Assembly: GCF_963576615.1 (NCBI RefSeq)
Contig: NC_088714.1
Coordinates: 2,914,001-2,978,000, forward strand
Direction: 5' to 3'
DNA length: 64,000 bases
DNA from: Watersipora subatra
Lineage: Eukaryota > Bryozoa > Gymnolaemata > Cheilostomatida > Watersiporidae
Shown here in pieces: positions 1 through 13,400 of the stretch. How positions within the stretch are numbered: position 1 is the first letter of the stretch; every line of letters starts with the position of its first letter. Below the pieces are notes generated by a model. The model did no database searches. It was not told where the DNA came from and saw nothing but the letters and a program-made list of their open reading frames with translations. The translations under genes were made by a program, and so were the position numbers.

Positions 1-1049
1 GAGGGTACATGAACTAGGAGCACCTGCAGTGAATACTTGAACTAGAGGCACAAGCAGAGGGTACATGAACTAGGAGCACCTGCAGTGAATACTTGAACTA
101 GAGGCACAAGCAGAGGGTACATGAACTAGGAGTACCTGCAGTGAATGCTTGAACTAGAGGCACAAGCAGAGGGTACATGAACTAGGAGCACCTGCAGTGA
201 ATGCTTGAACTAGAGGCACAAGCAGAGGGTATATGAACTAGGAGCACCTGCAGTGAATGCTTGAACTAGAGGCACAAGCAGAGGGTACATGAACTAGGAG
301 CACCTGCAGTGAATACTTGAACTAGAGGCACAAGCAGAGGGTACATGAACTAGGAGCACCTGCAGTGAATACTTGAACTAGAGACACAAGCAGAGGGTAC
401 ATGAACTAGGAGCACCTGCAGTGAATACTTGAACTAGAGGCACAAGCAGAGGGTACATGAACTAGGAGTACCTGCAGTGAATACTTGAACTAGAGGCACA
501 AGCAGAGGGTACATGAACTAGGAGTACCTGCAGTGAATACTTGAACTAGAGGCACAAGCAGAGGGTACATGAACTAGGAGTACCTGCAGTGAATACTTGA
601 ACTAGAGGCACAAGCAGAGGGTACATGAACTAGGAGCACCTGCAGTGAATGCTTGAACTAGAGGCACAAGCAGAGGGTACATGAACTAGGAGCACCTGCA
701 GTGAATACTTGAACTAGAGGCACAAGCAGAGGGTACATGAACTAGGAGCACCTGCAGTGAATACTTGAACTAGAGGCACAAGCAGAGAGTACATGAACTA
801 GGAGTACCTGCAGTGAATACTTGAACTAGAGGCACAAGCAGAGGGTACATGGACTAGGAGTACCTGCAGTGAATACTTGAACTAGAGGCACAAGCAGAGG
901 GTACATGAACTAGGAGTACCTGCAGTGAATACTTGAACTAGAGGCACAAGCAGAGGGTACATGAACTAGGAGTACCTGCAGTGAATACTTGAACTAGAGG
1001 CACAAGCAGAGGGTACATGAACTAGGAGTACCTGCAGTGAATACTTGAA
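1..1049. repeat. 56-bp minisatellite, about 18.7 copies
   Basis: Tandem units of 56 bp, each with a CTGCAG site and two GAACTAG motifs, run from the window edge to about 1049, where the last unit decays. Units differ at only a few positions, for example GAGCACC/GAGTACC and ATACTTG/ATGCTTG. The array continues to the left beyond the window. No coding potential is evident. Confidence 0.97.
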
Positions 1050-2004
1050 CAGGGAGCAAATGCAACAAGCATAAAAGGCCCTTGAGATGCAAATACATGC
1101 TTCAATCGCTACAACTAAAACAGCTAAAAAAATAAGTTACCCAATGAATGCCATCCCTTGCGATCTAGAGAGATTAGGGCAGTCGTCCGAAGAAATGCCA
1201 TATTTCTTCATCAAACGTGTACCATGTTTGTTCATAGTTTTATGGTTGAAGCGGATTACTATATTCTGTAAAAATACCAACAATTAGCAACCGTGCAAAA
1301 CAATAAAGGAGTTACATAACCACACCTCCTTCCTCAATGAGACCAAACAAATAGAATAGTACCCTAAATAACAACAGGTACGTAAAACTTTAGCGATCAT
1401 GACAGAAGTTTTACCAACACTTCCGCTAATCTCTCAAAGAAAAAGGAAATGAGGTATTTCAAAAACGATTTGACAAAAATCTAGACATTCACAATGACTT
1501 ATTCAATTCATAATACCAAAAACACTCGATAAATTGAAGAAGCAATAGACTGTATATTCATATACTTGTTATTACAATGCCAACAATTTAGCTGATCCTA
1601 GTTCAAGAAAAGGCAAGTCTTTTCATTGAGAGTAGCAAGCTCCCTACATGCTCTGCTATGATCTTATCCTATGATCCCATCCCACAATACGGTTAGAAAT
1701 ATTCAATAGATATTTGAAGAAGAGCTCAGTGAAATACACAATGCCTATTTACTATTTCTACATCTCATTAGCTGTTAGACAATGTATAATATAATGACCA
1801 ACTTTCTTTGAATTCTTAAAGATTCCTGCAAATCAAAAATATATTTATAAAAAAGGAGCTTAAACGGTCGACTTTATAATATGCCTACTCCTTTGAGGAG
1901 AGGTGAGGAAAGTCAACGATGATAATTTCAACCTCAAACTAAGTGAGATTCGTCTGCCTTCGGTAACAATAAACATAATGGATGAGCAGCTTATGTAGAT
2001 GTAC
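1050..2004. other. Non-coding stretch, probable intron of the EXD3-like gene
   Basis: AT-rich sequence lying downstream, in gene direction, of the last recognised EXD3-like exon. I saw no convincing further exon. It is probably intronic, because the protein seen so far lacks the family's catalytic part. Confidence 0.4.
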
Positions 2005-3181
2005 CTTGATATGGGAAGGAATAATGGAAGCAAGATCAAAATTAGGAGCGCATATCTGGTCGAAGAACTGAACTAGCTTAACTTGCTCTTCTGCTGAGTC
2101 TCTCACCAATGTCTCAACAACATTCAGTTTATCCTCAAGCAAGAGTGGTACCACCAGGAGGCTGTTCAGATCATACTCACGGTGCAACCGTAGGCAATTA
2201 ATAAAAGTGGCTGCTTCCTACAAAACAAGGCAAGCCTGCAGAGATAAGATAACTTCAAATAGATAAAACGATTTACTTCAGACAGTTAATTTAGCCAGAG
2301 TAGGAAATGAAAAAATGCTGAAACACTCTTATGTGACCTTACTTTAAGTTGCCCATTGCTCAGCAGTTTATTGGCAAAGGGGAGACCGAGATGGCTGGCA
2401 GAGCGGAGCTGAAATGCTGTTGCTATGTAATCCAAGAGCTGCGCAAACACAACTCGCTCATTTCTAGTGGCGAGAGTAAGAGCTCTCGACTGCAAGTCCT
2501 CCGTAAGTTGTTCACACACAGATGTTTGGGTTTTGATCCAATGAGAAAACTCTCTTGCCATAGAACATGTCAGAGTTGTCGACCTTACTTCATGCGCATC
2601 AGAACAGCTCTGGAGCATAGAGAGCGTATCAGAAAACGGTGTGGATGATTTTGTAAGAAACTGCTTAAACCGTGTGACTGCCGCTTGATTATTCCTACTT
2701 TTCCACAGTTTTTCAATTTCCTGAAGTTCATTAGCAATAGCACTTGTGGGCTGTAAATCAGCCCTTGCCGTGCTGCCGATCGTCTGATATTCAGCTGGTC
2801 CATGACTTCTATAGCCAGTTACACCACCTCTGCCGTAGTCTCTCGATTGGTTAAAATGGGGAGGCGGTTGGTGCTGCTGATACTGCTGCATGAATCTGCC
2901 ACGACCACGCCCTCGACCCCTAGCTCGTGAGCTCTTATTTCCCCTTGAGCTAAAATTGTCATTATCCCTGCTTGCCATTGATACACACTCAGCGTCTGAT
3001 CCACTAGACCCACTAAAGAGTTGCCCGTCACTTGATGGTTTTCTAGTGATATTCTCAAGCAGTGTATCTTCTTCCTCCAGTTCTTGAGTGCCCACGCTAA
3101 ATACTTTGGCATATAAAGATGATAATAACTGAAATAACGCGTGTGCAACAATGATCATGCTGCTATCACCTCCATTGATGC
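2005..3181 (-). CDS. EXD3: Exonuclease mut-7/EXD3-like protein, N-terminal part (two exons)
   Basis: Two minus-strand exons join in frame: 3181-2343 (acceptor TTTTGTAG, donor AAA|GTAAGG) and 2217-2005 (acceptor TTTTGTAG, donor AAG|GTACAT). They give about 350 residues. Order: short N-terminal segment, acidic stretch (ELEEED), an RG-rich patch (RARGRGRGRGR) followed by Q/P/H-rich sequence, then a helical region. The helical region contains IEKLWKSRN, MLQSC, MAREFSHWI and, across the splice, QLKEAATFINCLRL and PLLLEDKLNVVE. This order matches the N-terminal helical half of EXD3/mut-7 proteins. The DEDD exonuclease domain and Mut7-C domain must lie to the left, beyond the minisatellite. The 5' exon was not found; the 3181 boundary is a splice acceptor, though an in-frame ATG occurs at 3158. 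The RG-rich patch suggests RNA contact (inference). Confidence 0.72.
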
Positions 3182-4062
3182 CTACAAAATACAACAGACC
3201 ATTGTTTCATCCAAATTAAAGTAGAAGGATGAGCAGACAATATTTTTGCTTTTACAGTTTCTCTAGTATACCAGCATTCAAACTAGTAGCTGTGGGTGTA
3301 ATAAAATGTACTTTTTGTGAGGTGGCATGCAGTGGCACTTATCGTCATTACTAAAATGAATTCTGCTATTAGAGGCTAACGAGAGCCTCCTAAACGAACT
3401 ACTAAATGCAATATATTTTCAAAGTTTACACAAACTTCACGATTAATCATGCAAACTGATCAGCTACCTTCCAGCGTCGGGAGGGAATTTCCAAACAGCT
3501 CAATAAAATAATGCAACTCCCCGCAGCAGTGGTTACCCATATTGTCATACATATCATTGCACAAGGATGAAGTATTACTCGGGTTTATGAAGTCAGCAGT
3601 GCTTTACCATATGAATGGCCTTTCTTGACATACCATTTTCAAATGACAATCAGTTTAATTCCAGCGGCCACGACCTTTCTCGCCTTCTAGGGCTTGTTAT
3701 TGATACCTAATTTTGTTGTTGTAGTATACCTAAATTTATTGATAAAATCAGAGAACAAATTATTGTTTGTTTCTGATTGCTGACATTGCAGCATTAACTT
3801 CAAAAAGGAAAGAAAAAGCAGTTACACCTAAAACAAAACAGTAACTAAAAGCAAGCTGTGTGTAAGTCTTTATACATGTCAATTTTTCGCAAAACACTCA
3901 AGTATCACTAAAACATGATTTCAGGAAATTTACTGTCACTGATTTTAATTTGAAGAGAGCAATATATTTGCTAACCGAAAAAAAGGAAAACAGCTACTAT
4001 AGGTGCCAACAAAATCTTGTTCTTAAATATCTTTATAATTTAGGCCATAACACATCAAGGAG

Positions 4063-4268
4063 GCATATAGTTCATACTGCAAATCGGTCACATACTGCAT
4101 ATAGGTCATATACTGCAAATAGGTCGTATACTGCAAATAGGTCGTATACTGCAAACAGGTCATATACTGCAAATAGATCATATACTGCAAATAGGTCATA
4201 TACTGCAAATAGGTCATACACTGCATATAGGTGATATATTGCAAATAGATCATATACTGCAAATAGGT
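4063..4268. repeat. 18-bp tandem repeat, about 11 copies
   Basis: Units of the form AAATAGGTCATATACTGC with scattered substitutions. The period is a multiple of three, which keeps frames open on both strands (NRSYTA on plus, YMTYLQ on minus). The open frames are repeat artefacts. Confidence 0.95.
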
Positions 4269-6438
4269 TGCAACTTTAAATTTTTTAGAGCATCAACTAA
4301 AGTTAAACTACTGGTGCATTATGTAAAACTACCCGAAGGGCTAAACATAAAACACTAAACTGTAATTAACAAACTAGATAAAGCAGTATTCAATAAAAAA
4401 TTTTTATTGACATAAATAGGCTAATAGAGATGTAGCCTTGGTGATACCAGAGATGGACAATGTGTAGGTAAAGGTGGTAATAAATATATGAAGCTTTTAT
4501 AACTTCAAGAGTATCAACTTTCAAATAATTTACCTTAATTATATTCCTTTTGTTTTTATATTCAATATTTTTACAATTTATCTTAATCAACATATTTTTT
4601 ACCGGTAAACTTTCAACAATTTGCATCACTCTCAGTTTTCTCCTCCCAATAACTCCTAGGTGGTTTTTGAGATTATTTTAAAACTTGATTTGAGATGTTT
4701 GCTCATGCCTTTCTATTACTTGTTGTAAAGAAATCCCCTTCTTTTTGTCATATCTACTACCACTTGCAGTATTCTTCAGGTCGACGATTTTTGAACTAAC
4801 AGGAAAGGAAAGAAGCTCTGTATAATATTATTCAAGCAGCGTAGAACCAAGCCATGTCAAGAAGAAATGCGTACATATGTATCAATTTACAGAACTGTAA
4901 CGCTTCAAAAACTGTCAGAATTAATATATTGGAAAGTACTATGCACATAAAACCAACATGTTGTTTCAAGTCTCATGACCCAAAAAACTCATTTGCAAAG
5001 GTGATTGTAAGTCAAGGTTTGACTGTACATTTAAATAACTCAAAAGCATGAGTTATTCAAGTGTCAATTTATACGTCGATGATATTTTATTATAATTGTA
5101 AACAATTATAATAAAACCAATAATTATAAACAACCTTTCCACACAGATTATTGAATAAAAATATTTAAGCCAATGAGTAAAACTCAAAGGCTAATTGTGA
5201 GCAGCACTTTTGAATATGGTTTGTAATATTGACATGAAGATGGAATGATAGGAAAAAATAGTGATGTTTGTAGATCATTGACAAATTATTCTATCATAAA
5301 GTAGTAAGCTAGCACTGAGAGTTCATCCTTTTCAATACGACCAGTGCTTTGCAATAAAAGATAAATCAAAACTTCAAGCTTCCGCACAAATAATAAGCAT
5401 TCCCACAAAGATTAGTCGTCTTCATGGCTGAAAAAATGAGAGACTCGAGTCACAAAATGTTTCCAGATTTTGAAATAGTAAAAATGCATGATATCTTTGT
5501 TTTAAATGATGTATAGTTATTTGGTTTCGAAATAAGATGGATACAAATAAAATCAACTTTTGTTGAATCGATGTGCTAGCGCATTGAATGTGAAAACAAT
5601 AACTGAAGATTTTGTTTGCATAAAAAATAATATCTAAACAGTTTATGACTGATTAAGGTATGTTCATGTGAAACCTTAAACCAAGTTAATCGTGGGGAAT
5701 GATTGCAATATTTGCATGCTGTGAATTCATTGGTAATTAGTCTTTGTTGGCAGTAAAATCTTTGCTTAACTTTTAACTAGCAGTGTAAGAAGTTTAATGA
5801 TTCCCTAAAACTAATGATTGTATATCTTTTACCAGCTATAGCAGAGATAATAGGAGTGTATTAAAAATGCATGACAACTAAACACCCTTTCCAAATTATT
5901 ACTATCAAAGTTACCGTATCACCTTTTAAAACTATATAAAATGTACAACAATATGTGCACAGTCAAATTCCAAAAATCTGCTTGACTGTCTTAGCAACTA
6001 TAACCAGCCATCTGGCTATGTGTACACTACACAGTTTTAACTTCTAAATGCAGACACATGCGTTGCGTATGTACATTCATCCAATTGAAAGTTCAGAAAG
6101 GTTGCGTTCATGTTATTCTGAATACAAACCCTTCAAACTAGCTTACGCAGATCATTCCCATTTAAATTATTTAAGTTTCGCTGTAATATGTTTTAGTCTA
6201 ATTTTAATTGTTGATTTTCCCTCGGAGACTCCCAGAAAGAATAAAATGGCGAGGGAATTCCTATATTATTAGGAAAACAATTTCTCCTTCCTTTTTTCCT
6301 TCTTTCTGCATAACAGTATAAGTCAGTTATTATTATGGGAACGCTTTAATATTCGAAATCCCTTGATTTACGATTCATCTTTTCAATTTTATCATTACAT
6401 TTTTCTGTATCATATTCTAACATACACATTTGCATGTG

Positions 6439-6748
6439 TATGTTATAATATGATACAGTAACTGGTTTCACCAACATGAATATGCTAGAATATGATGCAG
6501 TGCCTGGTTTCATCAACGTGTGTATGCTAGAATATGATACAGTACTTGGTTTTACTAACATATGTATGCTAGAATGGGATGCAGTACCTGGTCTCATCAA
6601 CGTGTGCATGTTAGAATATGATACGGTACTTGGTTTTATCATCATGAATATGCTAGAATATGATATAGTACTTGGTTTTACCAACATGAGTGTGATGGAA
6701 TATGATACTGTACTTGGTTTTACCAACATGAGTATGCTAGAGTATGAA
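6439..6748. repeat. 42-bp tandem repeat, about 7.4 copies
   Basis: Units of 42 bp beginning TATGCTAGAATATGATAC, with alternating subtypes (GCAGTGCCTGG versus ACAGTACTTGG). Forward translation repeats MLEYDxVxGFxNxC. The opposite strand is also open. A short inverted repeat (TAACATACACAT / ATGTGTATGTTA) sits at the left edge, about 6414-6445. No promoter or gene context supports expression. Confidence 0.93.
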
Positions 6749-7337
6749 AAAAACAGACGTTACACTTCAGTTTTTCTCTAAGAGCATTTATGATATGGTT
6801 TCACTCAATTCTCTTAGTTTTTGGCAATAATGAGTTGTAACATTCAGAGCTTTTTATTGCAGATATAGTATTAAAACAATCAACTTTATCAATACCAAAT
6901 AAAATCTAGACAGATTGCTGTACTCTCGAGAAAAAAGATCATGCCTGATAAATTTTCTCCTTTCCTGTAGTGAATAAATACCTGTAACTGATATGTTTTG
7001 AGCAGTTAACAATCTTTTTGATGTTGAAAATAAATCTGAGAAGTTGATTTTGGATTTTTTAAGAGTAGAATCTCGTGTCTGACACCCATTTTTAGCCTAA
7101 AACTTTAATTCTGTTCATTTTTATTGTACAGTAATTAAATTATTCTACTTCGCGTTCAGAGCCCGTTAAACCCATTGTAAGTATTTGTTGTAGACGCTAC
7201 AAATTTTTACTCGAAGGGAAACGGAAATGTGTGTTTTTTCAAACTGTTCGAGACGTGCACATGGTTAATCGAAGCTAAAAGTCTATTAGATTGTTGATTG
7301 GAGTCGCTGGTACTAACAAAGCATAATTCATTGATTG

Positions 7338-7350
7338 TTCTGGAAGCTTT
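7338..7350 (+). promoter_or_regulatory. Heat-shock-element-like motif upstream of CCT4
   Basis: TTCTGGAAGCTTT gives alternating TTC/GAA/TTT pentamer cores at correct 5-bp spacing, about 105 bp before the CCT4 ATG. A second TTC-rich cluster (TTCTTCTTCGAA) follows at about 7362. CCT genes are known in other animals to respond to HSF. The assignment here is inference from the motif only. Confidence 0.35.
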
Positions 7351-7451
7351 ATTTCAAGTTTTTCTTCTTCGAATCTATCGACGATTGTTTTAACCCGAGC
7401 TTTGCCATCCATAACTCCTGGACCAACGTAAATCTTCAAAATTAGCTGAAG

Positions 7452-10400
7452 ATGTCATCAAAAGTAGCAAAAACACATGCTCCTGCTAAACCTACTGGAA
7501 AAAGGTCGGAATACCAAGATAAAGAAAAACCTGCTGCAATCAGATCAAGCAATGTTAGTGCTGCGAAAGGTAATTCATGATATTTTGATTACTACCAAAA
7601 TAATCAATTATCTAATATACTACTATCGTAAGAGCTCAAAACGTGGTGCATAGCTACATGTCCGCTGCCGAGGCTTGATGCAGATTAGTGCTATTGAGAG
7701 CTTCTCAGATTTTACAAATTTTTCTTCAACTTTTATGAATATTTATCCCTTTTATTACTTTCTTACCCCTTTTTGTACATATTTTATACTACCATATCAC
7801 TTTTATATTGTTTTGAAGTTAGCAGGAAGGCAGCTTGGCCGCTTCAGGCACTGCTGTGACTAGTGGTAGACACTGAGTGGGACAGCTCTTTGTTTTATTT
7901 TAAAGTCCTGATTTTTAATTTTGTTTTATTAAATCTCAGTGATAGAATGGTTAAGGCTAAGACTTCCAGAGGCAGTGGTTTGATTCAGTTGGATAGTCAG
8001 TGTGGTAAATGTAAAAACAAACTGAAAGATGAAGTAGATAATTTAATTCAATGCGATTTTTGTCAGTTTTGGTTTCACTATAGATGTGCTAGTTTGAGCA
8101 AAGAGGAAGCTGAGCTGCTGTCGAGGCTGGAGCCTAAAGGTGCCAAGTGGGCCTGTAAGGTATGCAGCAAGGGAGAAGTTTTTGTTCAAAGTAATCCCCA
8201 GCTAGATAATATCGAGAAAAGTTTGGATGAAATCAAGTCCTTGGTTATTGGTAGTCTTGAACCTCAAGTTGAGGCTATAAAAAAAACATATGCAGCAGCA
8301 GTACAAGATATCGAAAGGAACACAAAAGTTCTTGTTAGTGCTGCAAAACAAACACTTGTGAAAAATGAAAACGAACAAAAAGAAGCTAGAGACAAAAACC
8401 TGATTCTTTTTGGACTCCAAGAGTTCAACACCAAACAGGAAACTGTTGAAGAAATAAACAAGCTCTTTTCAGAATGTCATCTCTCAAAAGTAATTGAAAA
8501 GAAGAACATGTATAGGCTAGGTAGGATAAGTGAAGAATCTGACTTGAAAGATAAGAAACCAAGACCTATCAAAATATGCACAGAGTCTAAGGAAGACAAA
8601 TGGGAAATAGTGAGAAGAATCAACAGCTTTAAGAAGGGGGGTATTTTTGCAAAGCTAGATATGTCGAAAGAGGAAAGAGAGGAGGATTTTCAGTTATACC
8701 AGACGTTAAAGAAAATCAGAGCAGAAAATTCTACAAATCGTTACAAAATAATCAAAAAAAAAATAGTGAAAGTAGACCAATAAGCCTTCTTTTAGCAAAC
8801 GCAAGGTCAGTGAAGGGTAAACTGAATGAAATAGAAGTTTTAGCATCGGAATATGATATACTATGCATTACAGAGACACATATTGATTCGTCTTTCAATA
8901 ATGAAATGATTTTGAGCTCATCGCAAAAGTGTATTTATAGATGTGATCGAGATTGCCATGGCGGAGGAGTTATGATTGCCCTTTCACCATGTATTAATCA
9001 CCACCAGATCCACCTAGAGGGTACATATTTTCCAATAGAAGTAGTTTGTGTAAAAATAGAATGCGTTGATAGTGGCCTAGATTTGATAATTTTGTGCCTT
9101 TACATCCCACCGTCTTTTATCAGACAAACAATTGATCCACTTGACGATCTACTGGGACAAGTAGTGTCAAGATTTCCTAAATCTACTATATTTGTTTCAG
9201 GTGATTTTAACTTGCCTGACATAGACTGGATTATAGGTCAAGTTCGTTCTGGATCTCACAACAAAACACTTCACAAATCTTTTTTGAGCAGTCTGCTATC
9301 CCATCACCTGACCCAACTCGTGACTGAGCCTACACACCAACTTGGCAATACACTCGACCTAATCCTTACTAATAATGACAGCCTTTTTACAGATTTGAAT
9401 GTGATCAATCCTGGACTAAGTGACCATTACATGGTAGGCATAAATATAAAAATCAGGGAATTTAGGCCAAATAGTAAGCATAATGATTCTTTTAAAATAT
9501 ACGCTAAGGCAAATTTTGAAGCTATCACTCTGGCTCTAGAGAAAACACTTTCTAAAGTGTCAAACGCTATTCAAAATGAAGAAAACATAAACACAACATG
9601 GCAAATCTTTGAAACGGACTTGAAAGAAGCAGTCAGTAACTATGTACCTAAATGCACAAAAAAGATCAGAAACAAAGACGAGCCCGTATGGTTTAATGAT
9701 TCTGCCAGGAAATGTGTAAGATCGCAAAGAAAATTGTATGACAAATTCAAGAAAAGTGGCCTGGACACAGACCTACAACAGTACAAACAGGCTAGGCGCC
9801 AAAACAAAAAGCTCTTTAGGAAAATGGAATATGACCACTATGATAGAATATTATTCAAACCACTGAGTTTGGGAGATAGCAAGCCTTTCTATTCATTTTA
9901 TAGAAGGAAAAGTGGGAAGAGCTGCCATGGCTCTGTTATTTTTAAGGGTAAATCAGCTTTTGAGACTTCAGAGATTTTTAACAAGTATTTTCAGAGTGTT
10001 TTTTCTGGGAGCAGTTCATACTCAGAGCCGCTTTGGGCTGAAGGGAACTGTCCGATTACAATTACTAGTGAGGGGGTGAGGAAATTGTTAATTGGTCTGA
10101 AGACCGGAAAGGCCCCAGGCCCTGACCAGCTGAGGAAAGAGGACCTCAGTCTTGATGTGGTGGTCACTAGTCAGATTTTAGCTCTTATCTTTCAACATTC
10201 TCTTAATACTGGCCAGCTGCCTGATATCTGGAAGGCGGCAAACGTAGTACCAATTTTTAAAAAAGGCTCGAGAGACAGCCCCAGTAATTTTAGACCAGTT
10301 TCACTTACATGTATTGCATGCAAACTTTTAGAACATATAGTACTAAGCAATATTAATCAGCATCTTAATGTAACGCTCAACCCAAACCAACATGGATTTA

Positions 10401-13400
10401 GACAGGGTCTCTCATGCACTACCCAACTTGTCACAACAGTAGATGACATTATGAGAATGGTGGATGGAAATGACTCGGTACACGCTGCAGTGTTGGATTT
10501 TTCGAAAGCTTTCGATCGAGTACCTCACGGTCTCTTAATTGAAAAGCTGTTATTTATTGGTATTGACTCAGCAGTAGTTAGATGGATAGCACATTTTTTG
10601 GCAGACCGAATGCAGAGAGTGGTTGTAGAGGGAGCGGCGTCTGGTTCTCTTGCAGTAACTTCTGGTGTTCCTCAGGGTTCCGTGCTGGGGCCCTCTCTTT
10701 TTCTAGTTTACATTAATGACATTTGTAGCATTATAAAGACATCGACAATAAGACTTTTTGCGGACGATGCCCTTCTTTATTGCCCGGTTAACAGCTTAGA
10801 TAGTTCCCAAAAATTCCAGGAAGATTTGTTTTTGTTGGAAAGGTGGGCTGAGCATTGGGGTATGGTGTTTAACACTGGTAAGTGTCAAATAGTCAGGTTT
10901 GGTAAGAACGGTCTTGATAGTTCTGTGGATTATTTTTTAGGAGGAATAGCGTTAGAGAATGTATCAGCTTTTAAATATCTTGGAGTTGAAATTACTAGTG
11001 ATTTTAGTTGGGACTTGCAGATTGATTCGGTGACGGCAAAGGCTTCTCAGAGGTTGGGTATGATGAGGCATGTGCTTTTTAAGGCCCCCAGAAAGGTGAA
11101 GAGGGTTGCATACCTCACCTTGTGTAGACCTATAATGGAATATGCAGGTGAGGTATGGGACCCTCATTTAGTTAGGCAGATAACATCGTTGGAGAATGTG
11201 CAGCGAAGGGCTGTGCGTTTTATTTCAGATTTGAGGGGAAAACAGAGTGTTACGGAAGCAAGGCAGTTTTTAGATCTAGAGCTGTTGGAGGCAAGGCGTA
11301 AGAATGCTCGCATGACATTGATGCTAGAAATTTTAACAAATAGCAAGCACAGTTCTTTTGTTGATAGTTTTAAGCATTTACAAGATACAATTCATGATCA
11401 TAATACAAGGTCAACAACTAACGGGGAACCCCCCGCCATTGAGTCAAATTCGAGTTTTTATCAATATAGTTTTATGCCCAGGACTTCCCGCAACCTGCGA
11501 GGAAAGCCATGAAATTTTATCGAATTTTTGACAGACATTTTGAAGGCCTTCTTTTACCCGCGAGCGGGGTCTAAAGGCTCGAGTTTTACCTAGACCTAGA
11601 CCTAGACCTAGTGATAAAATAAGAAAATTCTTTAAACAACTTATGCTTGCTGCGAATAAGTTATACGCGGTTACGATAGACTCTAAGCGTCATCATAAGT
11701 AATTAGTACAATAACAGAACACTTCTGTAATAAACTCCAATTGCGATTGTTTATGTAGAAGTCGAGTTCTAAAGTTTGATTTAAAATCATGTTTTTGACA
11801 TGTACCTGCCGTATAAGTCAACCCCTCTTCTTTTGTTGAAATCATTTGATCACTATTAGTTCACTCATCATCAGAGACTGGCAATGTGTATCTCAGTTAA
11901 TGGCATTTAAAAACACCATCAGCAAAAACGCCCATATTTTTAAGCCGATGGCATTAGGTACAACAATTAACAAAATCACGAGAGGTGAAAGTTCTAGTGA
12001 AGACCACAAGACACAAAACAATACTTCATCATCGTATTGGCCCGCCTTCCCAATAAAACAAAACTGCCACCTTTGATATGTGCATTTTCGACAGAAAATT
12101 CATGCCACAAGACAGATTTTTGTCAGGAATCATGATTCATGTACCAAAAAAGGATGGATGGATGATATTCGACGTGTCAAATGGATTACCAGAGTGTGGG
12201 CTTGCGAGCAAATGCTAAGAAAAAAAGCATTAAATTTGGAGAAAAAAAACACATTAGCCTATTCCAAAAGAGAATCCTAACAATGACAATTTTAATGGTG
12301 AATAATGGGGCTTTGTGTTTGTTCCGTCTCATGTTGAGTAGGATTACTAGTATTTTGCTATTTTATAACTAATTCGCCAATTTGCTACGGTTTTTGAAGT
12401 TGAATTTAACTAGAAATCGTGACATGAAAAATGTGACCGTCGCATAAGTCAAGGATGGACTTTTAAACTTGAAGTTTTGTGTCAAATTCTTGACTAATAC
12501 GCCGGAATTTATGGATTATTTTTAAATGCTTTAAGAATTATTTTATGTCAGAACAGTTAAATGACAGCACGAGGGAAGAAACTTAAATTAGAAGTACATT
12601 CAGACCCATTAATATTACTTTTGCCCCAGATGTAAATGTAGTCAAAATTCTGACCACCCCGAAAATATAACACTTGATATTCATCAGTAATCAGAAAATG
12701 ATTAGAATTCCTGTTTCATAACTCACTAAATCATATGTAACACAGGTAGTACAAACCTGTTATAATTGTGATATACCCTAAAGCCTCTAATTGAATGCCA
12801 CCTCCAATTGACCGCCACCCCGAAAGAAGGTTTGAAAAGTAGAACACCATTGTCTAATTGAATGCCACCTCCATTTGACCGCCACTTTGACATTATTTGA
12901 TCTTTACAAACCCATAATATCAATTGATCAGTAGAAAAGTGTCCACAAAATCGTATTAATAATTATAAAAATTTACATCAATAACAATAAACTCTTTCGT
13001 TGTCCTATTCTAAAGCTTCTCATTTTATTTTTGTTAAACCTTTGAAAGCAACACCATAGAAATGAGTAATAACTGCCTCAGGGTAATATTAATTCCTTAC
13101 TTAACGCAGTCTTAATAAATCGAGTACATGTATATAAAAAACAGTGTACATTTACGATGGGATGGTACAAAGGTTACGTTTAGCGAGCAAAACCTTTATG
13201 CATTGCATTTGTGCTAAATGCAACGCGTAAAAGTTTTGCTCTGCCAAAAAATTGTTTGACGCTAATATCAATTAGTTCAGCAGTGCAGAAAACGAGTTGA
13301 GGACAGAAAACATTGTGGAAGATACTGAACAACCAGAAGATGTTCGTTCTATCGAAAGCAGCAATCAGAACACGGCTATCCGAGCAAACGATGCAAATAT

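Larger units (their letters stand above)
3182..7337. other. Region between the EXD3-like gene and CCT4
   Basis: No exon recognised. It contains the 18-bp array at 4063-4268 and the 42-bp array at 6439-6748, plus simple AT-rich sequence. The 5' exon(s) and promoter of the EXD3-like gene probably lie here but could not be placed. Confidence 0.4.
7640..11613 (+). mobile_element. CR1/Jockey-group non-LTR retrotransposon, apparently intact, in CCT4 intron 1
   Basis: Two-ORF LINE inserted in the sense direction of CCT4. ORF1 (7947-8783) has a PHD finger and an RRM-like domain. ORF2 (8810-11512) has an APE-type endonuclease and a reverse transcriptase. The 3' end carries a short (CCTAGA)n tail at about 11589-11612 instead of poly(A), as in several CR1-group elements. 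The 5' end is approximate; no target-site duplication could be fixed by eye. Confidence 0.9.

Noticed and set aside
1..1049. CRISPR array
   Set aside because: Continuous tandem repeat with no unique spacers, in a eukaryotic genome.
3950..4262. Open frames on both strands through the 18-bp repeat
   Set aside because: They follow from a period divisible by three; no gene context or splice signals.
7863..7946. GTG start of LINE ORF1 at 7863
   Set aside because: A good ATG at 7947 precedes the conserved PHD region; the upstream part is not protein-like.
11589..11613. Telomere-like repeat CCTAGA
   Set aside because: Only four units at the LINE 3' end; it is the element tail.
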